A stretch of 64,000 nt of DNA from Selaginella moellendorffii (taxonomy: Eukaryota; Streptophyta; Lycopodiopsida; Selaginellales; Selaginellaceae): assembly GCF_000143415.4 (NCBI RefSeq), contig NW_003314298.1:1147250-1211249 (forward strand), read 5' to 3'. The position numbers and the translations under genes are program-made. Below the pieces are notes generated by a model that ran no database searches, was not told the origin of the DNA, and saw only the letters and a program-made list of their open reading frames with translations. Positions 1 to 12,501 of the stretch are shown piece by piece; position 1 is the stretch's first letter; each line of letters begins with the position of its first letter.

Positions 1-628
1 AGCTGGAGTTTTCCCATTATGATTTCAAACAGAAAGGACATATCTCTGCTCGCGATTTTGCGTTGTCCCTAGTTTCTGCGGCCAATTTGTCCAAGATAAA
101 TCAGTATTTGGACCTTGCGGACGCTATTGACGACGATCCCAAGTTTAAATCCTTGCGTATCACTTACGAGGTTCGTTTAAACAAAGGTTTAATTGTTAGC
201 ACGGGCTGATTTCAAGATCTGCAGGAGTTCCGGTGTTTCGCCCAACTTCGAAAGAAACTTCCCACTTTAGCCTTGGCAATTTCGAGCTTTGGAAAGACGT
301 CAGGCTTATTGACGAAGTCGGATTTTCAACGAGCGGCAGCGCAGGTGGTGCATCATTGAATACATTTAACTGTTTTAGTTCTATCGTTTTTCTGCTGATT
401 GCTCAGGTCTGCAGTGTGCCCCTGACTGATGCTGTGATAGACGTCGTGTTTTATATTTTTGATCTGAACCGAGACGGGAATCTGAGCATGGAAGAATTTC
501 TAGGTGCTCTGCAGAGGCGAGAGGGAGATACTGGACATCCAGCGGAGGCAGGCATTGTCCAGGTTTTGAAATGTTGGTGGAACTGTGCGCGTAACTGTCG
601 GAACGAGAAACAGTGGATGTCGGTTTGA
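1..628 (+). CDS. MICU: Mitochondrial calcium uptake protein (MICU-like), 3' part
   Basis: Last three exons of an EF-hand regulator of the mitochondrial calcium uniporter; the 5' part lies outside the window. Exons 1(partial)-170, 225-344 and 407-628, with short GT-AG introns of 54 and 62 bp. Exon 1 reads in frame from base 3 (LEFSHYDFKQKGHISARDFA) and ends ITYE, followed by EFRCFAQLRKKL, which follows the plant MICU pattern as I recall it. The last exon carries a canonical EF-hand loop, DLNRDGNLSMEE, at about 466-501 and ends with a Cys/Trp-rich tail and TGA. The family acts in the mitochondrial intermembrane space, gating uniporter Ca2+ entry. Family assignment is firm; the exact paralogue is not determined. 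Confidence 0.85.
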
Positions 629-822
629 TAGAATCTGTTACAACATGAAACGCAGGTACGACTGACTTTAAAGCGTCCTCCACAACACAGATATTTTTCT
701 ATAATGGCTAACAGATTATTTACAGAGTGGATCTATAAGGACCTGGAATCCGGTAAAGTGCTTTTGTAAATTTTTACTATAAGAAAACTAATGACCAACC
801 TTTCTATGCAGCAGAATACGGT

Positions 823-2184
823 TCATATAGTGGGTTTTCCAGATTTCAGGATCCAGCTGAACTGGCTTGCACTTGCCGCACTGTGAAGCGGCTTGGCTTT
901 CTTCTGAGCTCTCTGTTCCAGCTTTCGGAAACGCTGGACCAGGCCGCAGACGTAGTCCTGAGCTTGTTGAGCTTCACTGGAAAGGCCTGTCAGGCTCTCA
1001 ACTTTCCAGGTCTGAATCAAGTGCTCCATAATGTCGGTGTAATCCTTGGACGTGTACACCTTGCAGTCTTGAGCGATCACGGCATAATCTCGGAACAAGT
1101 TGGTGTTTTCTCCATCAGTCATCAGGTGTGCCGGCATTGTTATCTTCTTCTTCATCATCTCCTGGAATGCCAGCATTACCCCGTTCGGATCGATCTCAAA
1201 CAGCCTTCCGACGATTCTGGTGTATGCTATCTCGTGCCTCTTCTCGTCTGACGCTATTATTCCACAGACAGTTGCCAGCTTGAGATCACCGTATTCTTTT
1301 GCGTGGCGTGCCGTGTTCCCATGAGAGATAAATGTCGCTCTTTCTTGGAAGGAGGTGTAGATGAAACCATTGTAAGGATCATTGTCGATCTGAGGTTCCT
1401 GCAAAGGTTTTTCTCGAAATTAGACTAATGCTTCAAAGCATTTTGCAGGCTGCTGCTCTTACCATGCCGGAGCCGATCAAGTACTGGGTGGTACGTTCGA
1501 CCATTGTCATGTTGACTCTTCCTGACAAATACAGATATTTGTTGAGCAGCTCTCCATGCCTGTTCTCCTCGGCTGTCCAGGCCCTGATCCAAACTGCCCA
1601 CGGGGTGTCACTACAGCCCGACTCGTCTCTCACGCCTTTGAAGGTGTTGAACATCGTCTGATAAGTCGGAAGAGCTTCCTCTGTGATCATGTCGCCGATG
1701 AGACACACCAAGTGATCGTCAGGGAGACTGGAAACTCTCTTTTGGAGCTCCAAGACCTCATCGTAGAATGTGGGTGAGGAAGAGTCGGGAAGAAAGTCTT
1801 GGGGCTGCCAGCATTTCTCGACAGGCTTGAGAAGAGGGAGGAGACTTTTGACGGCCCAGTCACTCATGGAGTCGATGACTTCCACTCTGTCCCGCATAGT
1901 CGTCTCCGGATCACGTAAGTTGGAACTCTGCCTTGGCCTGCTGCTTACGAACACCGGTTCCGGCTTCTTGATACTGATTTCTAGCGTGGAATTTCTACAG
2001 GCAAACATCTTGTCAAAAGAAAGACAAAGCAGCGCGATACGACAAACCTTGGCGCTGTCGGGGCGGCAGTTGCTTCCATTCTGATCCGGCTTGCTGCTCG
2101 GGTACTTCGGAGCAGCTGCAAGTTCGGGCATTGGAAGTCTTTGCTGGAGAGATGATGCGGCATCGGCATTGTCTTGGAACTCAT
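823..2184 (-). CDS. Plastid stearoyl-acyl-carrier-protein desaturase
   Basis: Soluble di-iron desaturase that introduces the delta-9 double bond into acyl-ACP in the plastid stroma. Exons in transcript order: 2184-2048, 1994-1463, 1398-823; introns of 53 and 64 bp, both GT-AG. Total 1,245 nt, 414 residues, close to the family's usual 390-400 plus transit peptide. The first exon gives a Ser/Arg-rich, acid-poor N terminus typical of a transit peptide. I chose the ATG at 2184 because only that frame joins exon 2 correctly once the 53-bp intron is removed. Reading straight through from 2131 would miss this. Iron-binding motifs are both present: EENRHG near residues 188-193 and DEKRHE near 274-279, with the conserved [15 protein letters not shown] block. 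It lies downstream of NUP155 on the same strand. Isoform specificity cannot be read from sequence alone. Confidence 0.93.
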
Positions 2185-3571
2185 CGTTTGGAGATCAGCA
2201 AAAGCAGGAGCGATTCATTGAACGAGTAAGTGACCGAAACGCTGCTCTTTCTCCTCTCTCTTGCACGCTTTCTAAATACATTCTATTTCACAGGGCAGGG
2301 GCAAACTTTGAATGCTTGAGCACGAATCGAGAAGGGAGGATTTACTTTACTTTCTACTACCGCCGCATGAATGAAGGAAGGAAGGAAAGGAAGAATAGGG
2401 GGGAACGGACAGACATGCATTCCGGGGAGTCAGAGCGCCATTGCTCCACCGTTCACCTAACTCAAAGAACACATTGATTTGGCAGACGCACAATAGGAGG
2501 AGGAGCGGGTGGTAGCAGCTATTGCGAGAAGGAAAAATAAAGCAAAGGCGCGCACTCTTTCGACATTGAGATATGCTTCCTAATACTTGGAGCCGGGGCG
2601 ACGGAACAAAGAGATCATCAATTCTGTTAGGTGGAGACGTCTTGAATGAGCGAGAGGAACATTCATGAGACAACTTTGGAGACCAAGCGATTACAGGTAA
2701 GAACTTTCTTTCCTTTGCTTGCTGTGTGATGGTTTGGTTTCTTCAATCTTCCGTGTTATGAGTGAGTCTTGTGTTTGATAGTTTCTGACCCCTTGGAGGT
2801 GTCTGCACCGCAGGGAAAGGAGGAAAAAAGAGGAGGAGGCGAGCGAGGAGGAGGTGAAAGGGAAATTATCACCAACTTTCCCTGGCGTTTGCAGATAAAG
2901 CATGTGAAAGCGTCGGTATTCAATCACAAGTACCGTGCTAGCTCCAGCTGCTGCTGCCGCCAGAGCTCGAAACACAACTTTAAGGTTTTTATTTTTCTCT
3001 TGTTTGTCCTGACCAGATTTTCATGTTCCAGCCGCGTGAGATTCTATCGGGTAAAGAAATCTAGATTTGTCAAACCTTTCCTCCTAAGTACAGCCTGGCC
3101 CTTTGTTGTCTGCACTGTGCAGATTCTGGAGACGAAGTCTTTGAAAGAACAAAGAGAATCTGTGCGTGACGACGGGACTACACTTCCTCGACTAGACTCG
3201 TGTTTTGTTAATCGCGGGGGGAAACATCAGCGACAAACACAGAGGAGTGAAAAGAAAAGAATGGAGTCATTCACCATTGATATCAATGAGGTATGCCCAC
3301 CATGTCAACAACCACTGTCCCGAGATATTGAAGGAACCAAACTCATAAAACTTGTGCTGCCAGAGAAGATCCCCGCCACTTTTCAAGTTATGGTACACAC
3401 ACACACACACACACACACGGATGGATATCGATCCAGCGCGTCTCTTCTGTAAATATTGCTCTTCTTTCTCTCTTCCAGCTTGCTTGCTTGTTGACGTTTA
3501 ACTTGAAAACAAGTTGTTCCTCCGTTGCGAAGAAAAGGAGCTATGGTACCACGTAGTTGTCTTCTACAAAG
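2185..3571. other. Intergenic region upstream of the desaturase
   Basis: 1.39 kb between the desaturase start and the NUP155 stop, both genes on the minus strand. It should contain the desaturase promoter and 5' UTR and the NUP155 3' UTR. A perfect AC dinucleotide run lies at 3395-3418 and a GGAA-rich tract at 2372-2395. Open frames here have no recognisable domains. No RNA gene seen. Confidence 0.5.
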
Positions 3572-6500
3572 TTAATGTAGCTGGAGGGACTGCGAGCCGA
3601 GAAGCATCTCTTCCAACTCTTTAAAGCCTCTGGACACGGGCTCAACCGCGGCCGGAGAGAGCGGTAGCCTCTTGACTTCCGTCATGTACCTGTGGAGCCA
3701 AGAAAGAAGTAAGTTCGCGAAATCCTATCTAAAGCTTGATGAACGCAGCACCTGTTCACTGTGCTACACAGGCGGTCCCGGACGCCAGATGAATCGTCAG
3801 AGCCGGAGAAGCTGCCGCCAATGGATCCAATGCGCTGGGCCAGCACCAGGATTGTCCACTCGCGCATCACGGCGAGCGCCGAGCGGAGGAGCCGCAGCCG
3901 CAGCGCTGTACTTGGCAGCACCGAAGTACTACTGAGAAGCTGGTCATAAGTTCGTTGTACTGGCTCTGGGGAGTCGTGACAGGCGGCCAGTAATGCTCGT
4001 GGAATGTCCTCGTCTCCAACGATTTCCAAGCTGGATGATACTCTCTCCTGGGAGGAAAGATCGTGACGCAAAACGATGAAGAAAGAAAGGAGGGATCTAC
4101 CTCGGCTGCTCGCTCTAAATGGAGGCAGATAGAATCCAGTGGCATGCTACCGCCGTCGCCGGGATAGAGCTGGGGGCCAACTCTCTTCACCACCGTGCAG
4201 GCCTCGGCTATGCCTTTAATCGTGATGGCTTGGTCTATCAACCTCGCCCACGTCTCGCGCATGACATTGTTCTCAGCGTCGCTCGTGTAGTGTGAGAAGT
4301 GGAGGATTTCCAAGCACACCTGCAAGACGAAAGCGAAAGGTTTTTTTTTTTGCTCGTCAGAAAGGAGTAAAAGAAGATGTGAGAGTTGGAGGAAAAAAGA
4401 AATGGAAAGAAAGAAAGAACTCGCCTCCCAAAGCTTGAAAGGAACCGCGTAATTGTTGTAGAGCTGTGTGATGCTCTTAAGTTCGGCACCCAGCTCCAGC
4501 GCTTTCTCCCTGGCGGCACGGAGGAAGGCCTCGTCGTCCGCAAAGCCCTCCGGCGGGAACGCGTCCATCGCCATCTGAGAAGAAATGGCCTCGAGCTCGG
4601 CCTGTATCTTAAGCTGGAACCGCAACACCGCGAGCTTGCCCTCCAGGAGCTCCAGCAGGCCGCTCTCTCCGACCTCCGCGTTGGATCCCAGAGCTCCGTG
4701 GCGGATGCTTCTGGCTTGTACCACGGCATGGCTGAGGTACTCGTGCCTGGAGAAACAAAAAACACTCGAGCCTAGTAAACAACGAGCCTCGAAAGAAATA
4801 TTGCACGGTACCTGGCTTCCAGCGTGAGCTGCTCACCGCCTTCGCCACCCTTTCGCTCGCCGAGGCGCAAGAGAACGTAAGCCGCGAGCGCATGCTGTCT
4901 CTTGTGCACGTAATATCTCGAGAGGAGCTCCAGGTACTTGGCTTGGTGTGTAGTGATGGGCTTCATCAGATGGATCACGGAAGGTGGCGACGTTATTCCT
5001 CGGGGGCTCTTCGCAGGCTGGTAAAAGAGAAAACAAAACGTTGTTAGCATCAGAGGAAGAAAAGCTGCAAGCACAACTTACCTTTGCAGTTTGGAAATCA
5101 CCAGCGGCTTGTAGAAATGGAACCAGGTCCGGTCCGGCTAGCTCGAGGAGCTCCTTCTCCAGCCCCAGCTCTATCATCGACTCGTACAAGTACTCGTGAA
5201 AAGCCCGGTCTGGTGAGCGTACGCCCAGCTGAACGATCTGTCTAACGTAGCGCATCCTTGCATTTGCATCCAGCGGGCCCATCTTTGATGCGTTCCCGTT
5301 GAGTGCGGTTTGCGGCACCAGTGAACGAAGCGCATTTGTTATCACTTCGTAGCATTGCTGTCTGGATGCGAGCGCCATCTTTCGCCGGTTCTCGTCGATA
5401 TGCGCATTAAAAGCATCCTCGTTAGGATCTAAAGCTTTAGCCTTCCGGAGGGGAAGCTCGACAACTGCCTCGTAAAATCTGCAACAAACTTCCAGCTTGT
5501 GAATCGACCAGCCTGACTGGAGACTGTTTGTTACCTTATCTCTTCAAAACGCGGGCATACGCTCAGCAAATTTGCGGTTTCAGGAACCCTGGCCAGCAAG
5601 TCAAGTGCCTCTCTGGCCAAATGCTCACGGACTTCTACATCTCTAGCGTTTGCTGCCTTCTCCAAACACTGGACGGCTTGATAGAACTTATCATCGGCCT
5701 CGTTGTAGTAGCTCGGGCATCCATCGCGTAGCTTCGTACTTATGTCGTCAACCGTCCCTTTTCCCTCGGGAGATACATAGTACTATACATTCAAATAGAA
5801 AAACTGATGAAGGAACAACACTTAGAAACATAACGATCAAACGTACCTCCATAAGAGCACCAATAAGTCGCGTAGCTACGTATTCCCCTTCCTGAGAACA
5901 GACAAGCTGATGAAATGAAAGCTGCGCGAGCTGACGGCAGACTTCGGATTCCAGACTTTGCACTAATCTCGTCAAGTGATGCTGAGATAAAAGCTGCAGT
6001 AGAAACAGAGCTTCCGCAGATCTCCGGAGCAACCTTCTGACGCATTCCATCCCTCGCACCTACAGAGATTGTACATATCAGCCGACGTTCAAACACTGCA
6101 AAATCGTGTCCAACCTCCATGGCAGTAAGCTCAGCAGGACTATAAGCAACGCGTTGTCTCTTGGCACCAGCTTGAAGTCCACCTCCGGACCTCGCATAAG
6201 GCGTGTCGTATTGAAGCTTGTGTCCAGCTTCACTTCTGCTTATACCATTTCGATCTCCGTAGCCTGACAAATCGCCAATTCCCATGATCCGACCATAGTG
6301 ACCGCGGCGTTGGTTCCTTCGAGCTCTGAGAAACATTTCCAGGGATCTGATCTTGTCCTCCAACGTATTCATTGCGTCCGGAGATATCCGACAAGAGATT
6401 ATTCCACCTGTGTCCGTCACCATGTCGTTTCCAGAGTCACCTTTGGCTATAAATACTGGTAGCTCCCACACGGACCAGAGAAGCCTCGAAGCACACAAAC

Positions 6501-8786
6501 AGAGGCCTTCGTGTGCACCTGAGAAAACAGGCTCGGCTTCTTGCACCACCTGTCCCATATTAAATCCACCACCTGTATTAACTGGTGTCGTCGTTGCAGC
6601 CCCTCCTTGCATTTGCGGCACTCCCACCAGCCTTGGATCTTCAAACGCCTCGGCAGCCTTCTCAACCACCGCTGTTGATATCATCTTCTCATCATAAGAA
6701 ACAATGCGAGCTGCCAGCAGTAGACACATTGCCGCAGCTTCGCCAGCTCCAAAGCGCTGAAAGAACTCTTCCAGAATCGCTCTCGTGGTGTTCGATTCGA
6801 ATAACCGCTGCAGCAAGTCCACTGGCCGGTTCATGACAATCTCCGTCAAGCCCCGCGTACTGGCGATCACTGCTCTCCGTCTAGGAAGAATATGTTGCGT
6901 CGCAAGATCTCCTAAAGCCCACAGCGCTCTTGCTCTACTTACTTCTCCCACAGCACCAGAGCCAAGGGTGCTGGAGTCCCATACCAATGCTTCAGCAATC
7001 ACCGCCTGCTCCGGAGGTGGCAACATATCGACGATCGCATAAGTATGCTCGTCTGCTCCAAAAGTTGTCACAACTTCTCTCAAAGCACGCATGTTTCTTC
7101 CACTCGCACCCATCCCTCCATATGGCGAACTCGCACCAGGAATCAACGGAGAAGTGTAGTCTTTGCGCGCCACAAGCAACCGTGGAGAGGGTGACGAATC
7201 GGCCAGCAAGAAGTTTCCGCTTGAGTATTGAGCTTCTTGAACTTTCAGTCCGTCACCCTGTGGCCTGGTACCGATAAGAACGTTGCCTAATGAAATTCCT
7301 CCACCAACACCAACCGAAGGACCTGGCCTTGCGGACACTATTCTGAGTAGCGAAGGACGATCCATCGCAATCGTTCCACCAGCAGCCTGGCTTCCGCCCA
7401 TGGTCGGAGTTGTCGACAGGTATACTCTGCGTCCATCTGAAACTATAGCCACCAGATGCAGCCACTTGGATTCCATACTCGAGAGAGGAGCCAGAGAAAC
7501 CACCGTTGCCTTTGGAGCCCGACTGGTGCCACGCGAACCTGTGTTACGTATGCTACCGTGACGACCGTCTCGCTGATCCCCAAAGTTTTTTTCTTCGCCT
7601 ACTTTCTTCGGGGCAGTATCTCCGTTTCTCCCGAGATCAAAAGCTTGGACCTTGGACTCCTGTGTGCGTGCGTACATGATGTTTCTTTCATCGTCAACGG
7701 CAATTTCCAAAATCGAATCTGCCGCTCCAAACTTGAGGCCGTTCGGTATAATCCACCTGAAATAAATTACATGTAAGAAAAACTTCAAAGAAAGTGATGA
7801 ACATGTGTACCTTGAAAGCATACTGCCAAAGCCACCTGTATGGCAAATCTTACGGCAGCGACTCTGCCATCCTAGCCCTGTCGTGTAGAGCAGCTCGTAG
7901 ATATGCCCATCACGGCCACCGAGAAAAATACGTCCCTTCTCCGTGGAAATTACACACGTCATGGTGACACCATCAGTCGGTACCGTGTACTCTGGTAATG
8001 GTTGTAAGGAAAGCTCGGAAAAAGCATCACTGCCGTCGCTGCTAGCACCGCAGCAGACGCCTAGAAGCACAAGCTTGTATAGCGTCAAAAGCGGGAATTC
8101 AAAGAATCAGTCCAGGAAGAATAGTTGGAGTGACAAAATACCTCGACAGGAGTTGCAAGCACTAGGAGGTGCTGAATCGCTTCTACGAAAACTCCAGCCT
8201 TCGCTTTCGCTAAGCCAACAGCACAAATGGCCTGCTCTTCACCGCTATATTCGACACAAGTTCCATCCCTGAAAGAGAAAAAACTTTACCAGGAGTGCCA
8301 ACGAACTAAGCAAGGATCTTACCATTTATCAAAGCGCCACATAAAGAGAGTCTCGTCGACAGTAGCCCAAGCTCGTCTTATGGTGGGAAAAATCCCACAA
8401 AACGCCATCCCTTGGCCAACTCCAGCATTGTAGCACTCCATGACTTGAGGCGGCAGCTCCCTCTTCTTCGAGACATCGATATATGGAGGCCACTACAAAA
8501 TTCACAAAGACCCAACGCCCTTTTAGCCTCCATCCGAGACGAAACAAGATCCAAAATCCCCCCTAGCTACAAAATCGCTACGCTAGAGCGAGCATTCTAC
8601 CGCTAGAGCTATAACACATACCTCCTTCTGTGGACTCGCATAGGGATGGCTCGAATAGCGCCCGGCATCAAGAGCGTCTAGAAGATCTCCCGACGCGTAG
8701 CATCGCAAATCGCGATTGATAGTGTCGCTGAGAAGCCTACCAGCCGCCGCAATGTCCTCCACGACCGCCTCGTCTTCCCAGCTCAT
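3572..8786 (-). CDS. NUP155: Nuclear pore complex protein NUP155
   Basis: Inner-ring scaffold nucleoporin: N-terminal beta-propeller, C-terminal alpha-solenoid. Thirteen exons in transcript order: 8786-8622, 8492-8323, 8268-8142, 8073-7811, 7756-6115, 6059-5847, 5782-5535, 5478-5082, 5017-4812, 4746-4425, 4319-4101, 4047-3752, 3689-3572. Every phase closes; total 4,386 nt, 1,461 residues, near the length I recall for the Arabidopsis protein. Start chosen at MSWEDE (as in Arabidopsis MSWDDE) rather than the in-frame ATG at 8813. Diagnostic blocks include PLPEYTVPTDGVTMTCV, ILPRRRAVIAST, RFGAGEAAAMCLLLAARI and QVVQEAEPVFSGAHEGLC. The intron after exon 10 has a GC donor (GAG/GCGAGT) and is 105 bp, in frame and stop-free. 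The other introns are 53-129 bp GT-AG. It shares a short promoter with NOT3. Confidence 0.96.
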
Positions 8787-8938
8787 TGGAGCTCTCCCGG
8801 CGAGGCGACCCAAACCCTAAACCCTAGGATCTCACCCTAAATTTCACTACCCGTTATACCGTCATCGTCATCATCCTAGTCATCCGCCACGTCCGTATTA
8901 AGAAATTTTAGGGTTTAGGTTTTCTCTCCTCGAGCACC
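8787..8938. promoter_or_regulatory. Bidirectional NUP155/NOT3 promoter with telo-box motifs
   Basis: Only 152 bp separate the two start codons, which point away from each other. Two AAACCCTA-type telo-boxes are visible: a double one at 8812-8828 (AAACCCTAAACCCTAGG) and an opposite-strand one at 8907-8922 (TTTAGGGTTTAGG). Telo-boxes are known in promoters of plant housekeeping and translation genes. Shared regulation of the two genes is inferred. Confidence 0.75.
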
Positions 8939-11900
8939 ATGGGCGCGACGCGGAAGCTCCAGGGCGAGATCGATAGAGTTCTCAAGAAGGTCCAGGAGGG
9001 CGTGGATGTCTTCGACAGCATCTGGAATAAGGTATGGAAATCTATGGCGTCGCCTCGCCATTGATCGATCGAGAATTTTTTTTTCTTCTCGCAGGTGTAT
9101 GATACCGAGAATGCAAATCAAAAGGAGAAGTTTGAGGCCGATCTCAAGAAGGAAATCAAGAAGCTACAGCGATACAGGGACCAGATTAAGACGTGGATTC
9201 AGTCCAGTGAAATCAAGGACAAGAAGGTGATTAGGCAGTTTCTTCTAGCGATTTTTTTTTCTTCATTCGTTTTGATAGGTAGCAGCGTCTTACGAGCAGG
9301 CGCTGGTGGATGCCCGGAAGCTCATTGAGCGAGAGATGGAACGATTCAAAGTTTGCGAGAAAGAAACGAAAACGAAGGCGTTTTCGAAAGAAGGTCTAGG
9401 CCAGCTTCCGAAAACTGTAAGTGCTGCCATTTTAGATTTCTTTGGTCTGACACGCAACGATTGTCTAGGATCCAAAAGAGAAAGCAAAAGCCGAAACACG
9501 AGAATGGTTAAACAATATGGTTCGTTTTGTTGTGGCATTAAGACATAACACGCTAACTATATGCTAGGTGGATGAGTTGAATTCGGGTATTGATGCGTTT
9601 GAGACAGAGATGGAAGGGCTGGCAGTGAAGAAGGGGAAAACTCGGCCCCCCCGCTTGGTAAGAACGTTTTTTCTCTCTTTTTTCCTTTTTACCTTCTCTC
9701 AAACTTCTTGCTTCCTCAGATTCACTTAGAAGAGTCTACTGCCCGTCACAAAAGTCATGTCATGAAACTAGAACTCATTTTGCGACTTTTGGACAATGAC
9801 GAGCTAAGCCCAGAGCAAGTAAATGACGTCAAAGAGCTTGTGGAAGATTACCTCGAAAGGAATCAGGTGACTTTGCTTTCTCGTTGTTGCCTTGAAACCT
9901 GAATGGTGGCCGCTACAGGAGGATTTTGATGAATTCGCAGATGTGGATGAACTTTATAGTCAGCTTCCTCTTGATAAAATGGAGGCCATGGAAGCTCTGG
10001 ACCTTGCTCCGAATGTGGCTTCAGCACTTGTGGTAAAGGAGAAGGTACTTAGTTATCTACACTGTGTTTCAAACTGTTGTCGTCTGCTCTGTAGGCTGCG
10101 GTTGCTGCCGCCTCCGGAGCTAGCGTGACAAATGGTGCAAGCGTTAAACCATCACTTCCGGTAAAACTAAACTTCCACGTAAACCTTTGGAAACTGTTAT
10201 TTCCATTTCGTGTTTCAGGTTGCTGCCGCTGCGGCAGCTGCAGCAGCTGCTGCCGTTGCTGCTCAAGTTCCTCCACCTTTACAGCCCGTGGATGATATTA
10301 CATTGGAAGACACATCCGCACGAACATCTCCCGTTCCAATCACCGCAAGCTCGCTGTCACCCACAGGATCGGCCTTACTGCAGACTACTGGAAGCGACGT
10401 AACTTCATCTCCAAGCGCTTCTGGTATCACGCAACGGACTGTGGCAACACCTCCTGGTTTGATTCCACGGCCAACAGCCAAAGGTGCGGTCTTGCAATCA
10501 TCACCTGCAAAAGTCAAGGAGGACGAGGTGACGAGCCTTGCCGGGCGACGAGTAGGACCAGGTATTGGAGATGGAGGACTTTCTCGAAGCTTTGGCAGGC
10601 AAACAGCTGTTCCAGCTTCTCCTGTCGCTCAACCTTCCCCAACAGTCTCGAGCAGTCCAACAGTGCCGGAAGCTGCAAAACGGAATATAGCTGACGACAG
10701 AGCCACTTCTGGAGTCGCACCGCAGCTCAGTCCTTTGAGCACGCCGAATAAAGCTCCTTTTGGAGGAAAGGTTGGAGATTCCAGTCCGACAAGTGAGGCT
10801 CCGGGAACCCCAGAAACAGCCATTGGGAATAGACTTGGCCAGTGGAGAGAATCGGTATGTCGTTTGCAAGAAAATATATCGACCACCCGACTCTGTATCT
10901 TTTGTTTTTCCAGAGCCAGTTCCATGGAAGACCAGAGATTGTTCCAGATCAAAAACAAAAGTTCTTACAGAAGTTGCAGCAGGCCAATCAACAGACACAA
11001 CATCTCCCTCCACATCTTACAAGTCCAGTTCAAAAGCAAACGCCCCAACCATCCTCTTTGCTTCATCAGGTAACCAGATACTGGTTTTGGAAAAACTTGC
11101 TCAAGGTATTACTCGCATCAGGCTCTTTTGCAGCAGCAGCAACAACAGCAGCTTTCTCCTCTAAGTACGCAATCTCCTACAACGCCGGTACCTGGACTAT
11201 CAGCACCTGTCTCACAAGCACAGTCTCCCCCCCAGCCTCTGCAGCAGCCGCAAGTAACAGCAGCTTCCAAAGACGCTGGTTTGTTTTCCCTCTCGTCATG
11301 TTTGTTTTCGAAATTAATTGTGTTTTGCAGTGCCCCAACCTGATGCGATTCAAACAAGGACTGTGGAGCAGCAGAGTCCACTTGCAGCTAAACTTGCAGA
11401 CGATAACACGACTGAAGCCAATGTACCATTCCCCAGAAATTTATCTCTGAGCGAAGATGACTTGAAGAATGCAGACACCTTCGACGTTCCAGTAAACTTT
11501 CTGTTCATAGGCTGTTTGGATTGACTATTGTACACTTTGATAGCAGGTTGGTGGCCCAGGAACGCTAGCGGAACTTAGCCAGTTGTCGAGGGATGCAGAT
11601 TTCACGCCAGGGCAACAAGTCCCGTCAACACCAACATCATCAGTACCTGGTGTGATCGGTCGGAAGAGCAACACGGAACTTGGAGCCATAGGAGACAACC
11701 TCTCAGCTGCAAGTAGCAGTATGGCTCACGACAGTGTGTACAATTTGCAGATGCTAGAAGCTGCTTATCGCCACCTTCCGCTTCCAAAAGACTCAGAACG
11801 GCCACGCAACTACACCCCGGTAATATTTGCAGCAAACCCGCATCAGTTCACTTTCATTTTTGTGCAGAGGAACCCAGCTATCACTCCGCCTAGCTATCCT

Positions 11901-12346
11901 CAAGCACCAGCCCAATCCATCATCGACAACCCTGCGCTTTGGGAGAAGTTTGAGGTGGACGTCCTGTTCTATGCATTCTACTATCATCAGGTGTGCTCTC
12001 TTTTACATTCTGTTCTGTACAAATTACCACGGGTTTTGTGTCTTTCAGGGAACGTACCAGCAGTATCTAGCCGCAAGGGAGCTAAAGAAACATTCGTGGA
12101 GATATCACAAGAAGTACAACACATGGTTCCAGCGCCACGAGGAGCCGAAAGTCACAACAGACGAATTCGAGCAAGGCACATACGTTTACTTCGACTTCCA
12201 CATCGTGGATGATATTCAGCAAGGCTGGTAAGTTCGTGCTTGTAAAAATCCGTTTTTTCTTGACATTCTTGGTGGCTCGCAGGGTCCAGAGAATCAAGAC
12301 CGAGTTTACATTCGAATACAGCTTCCTCGAAGACGAGCTGGTGTAA
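8939..12346 (+). CDS. NOT3: CCR4-NOT complex subunit 3 (NOT3)
   Basis: Subunit of the CCR4-NOT deadenylase complex, acting in mRNA decay and transcription. Sixteen exons: 8939-9031, 9095-9226, 9279-9416, 9469-9519, 9568-9657, 9720-9866, 9919-10044, 10095-10160, 10219-10854, 10914-11069, 11134-11278, 11331-11491, 11547-11819, 11868-11990, 12049-12227, 12283-12346. Total 2,580 nt, 859 residues; all phases close. Residues 1 to about 235 form the coiled-coil Not3 domain ([40 protein letters not shown]). The C-terminal NOT-box runs from about residue 705 ([20 protein letters not shown]) to the stop, including [21 protein letters not shown] poly-Ala tract begins near residue 282, and a short Gln run opens the eleventh exon. 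Low-complexity Ser/Pro/Thr linker between the domains is normal for the family. Confidence 0.96.
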
Positions 12347-12443
12347 AGTTTTATGTTTAATTTCACGCTAACTCCATGGCGCTCTAGGGTTCTTACGTTT
12401 ACACAGGAATGCTTCGCACAGGCTCTGGCTGCACAGACTAAAG

Positions 12444-12495
12444 GTAAGTGCTTTCTCAAAATTCGTTTTTGGTTATCTCTCATGGTGATTTTCAG
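12444..12495 (+). other. Probable 5' UTR intron of the presenilin gene
   Basis: A 52-bp segment with a strong donor (AAG/GTAAGTG) and a pyrimidine-rich acceptor (GATTTTCAG), 6 bp before the presenilin ATG. Size and signals match introns nearby. The presenilin transcript would then start within about 100 bp of the NOT3 stop codon at 12346. Transcript evidence would be needed to confirm. Confidence 0.55.
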
Positions 12496-12501
12496 GGACT
12501 C

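Noticed and set aside
3261-3553. A possible small plus-strand two-exon ORF starting MESFTIDINE and joining after an AC repeat
   Set aside because: The splice would use a donor inside the dinucleotide repeat, no family is recognised, and it overlaps the expected 3' flank of NUP155. Too weak to annotate.
5791-8088. A single 765-codon minus-strand ORF as a separate gene
   Set aside because: It is NUP155 exons 4-6 read through stop-free short introns (7,757-7,810 is 54 bp); splice sites and family alignment show it is part of NUP155.
10501-11013. Minus-strand ORFs opposite NOT3 exon 9 and 10
   Set aside because: Antisense shadows of the NOT3 linker; they cross its splice sites and show no domain.
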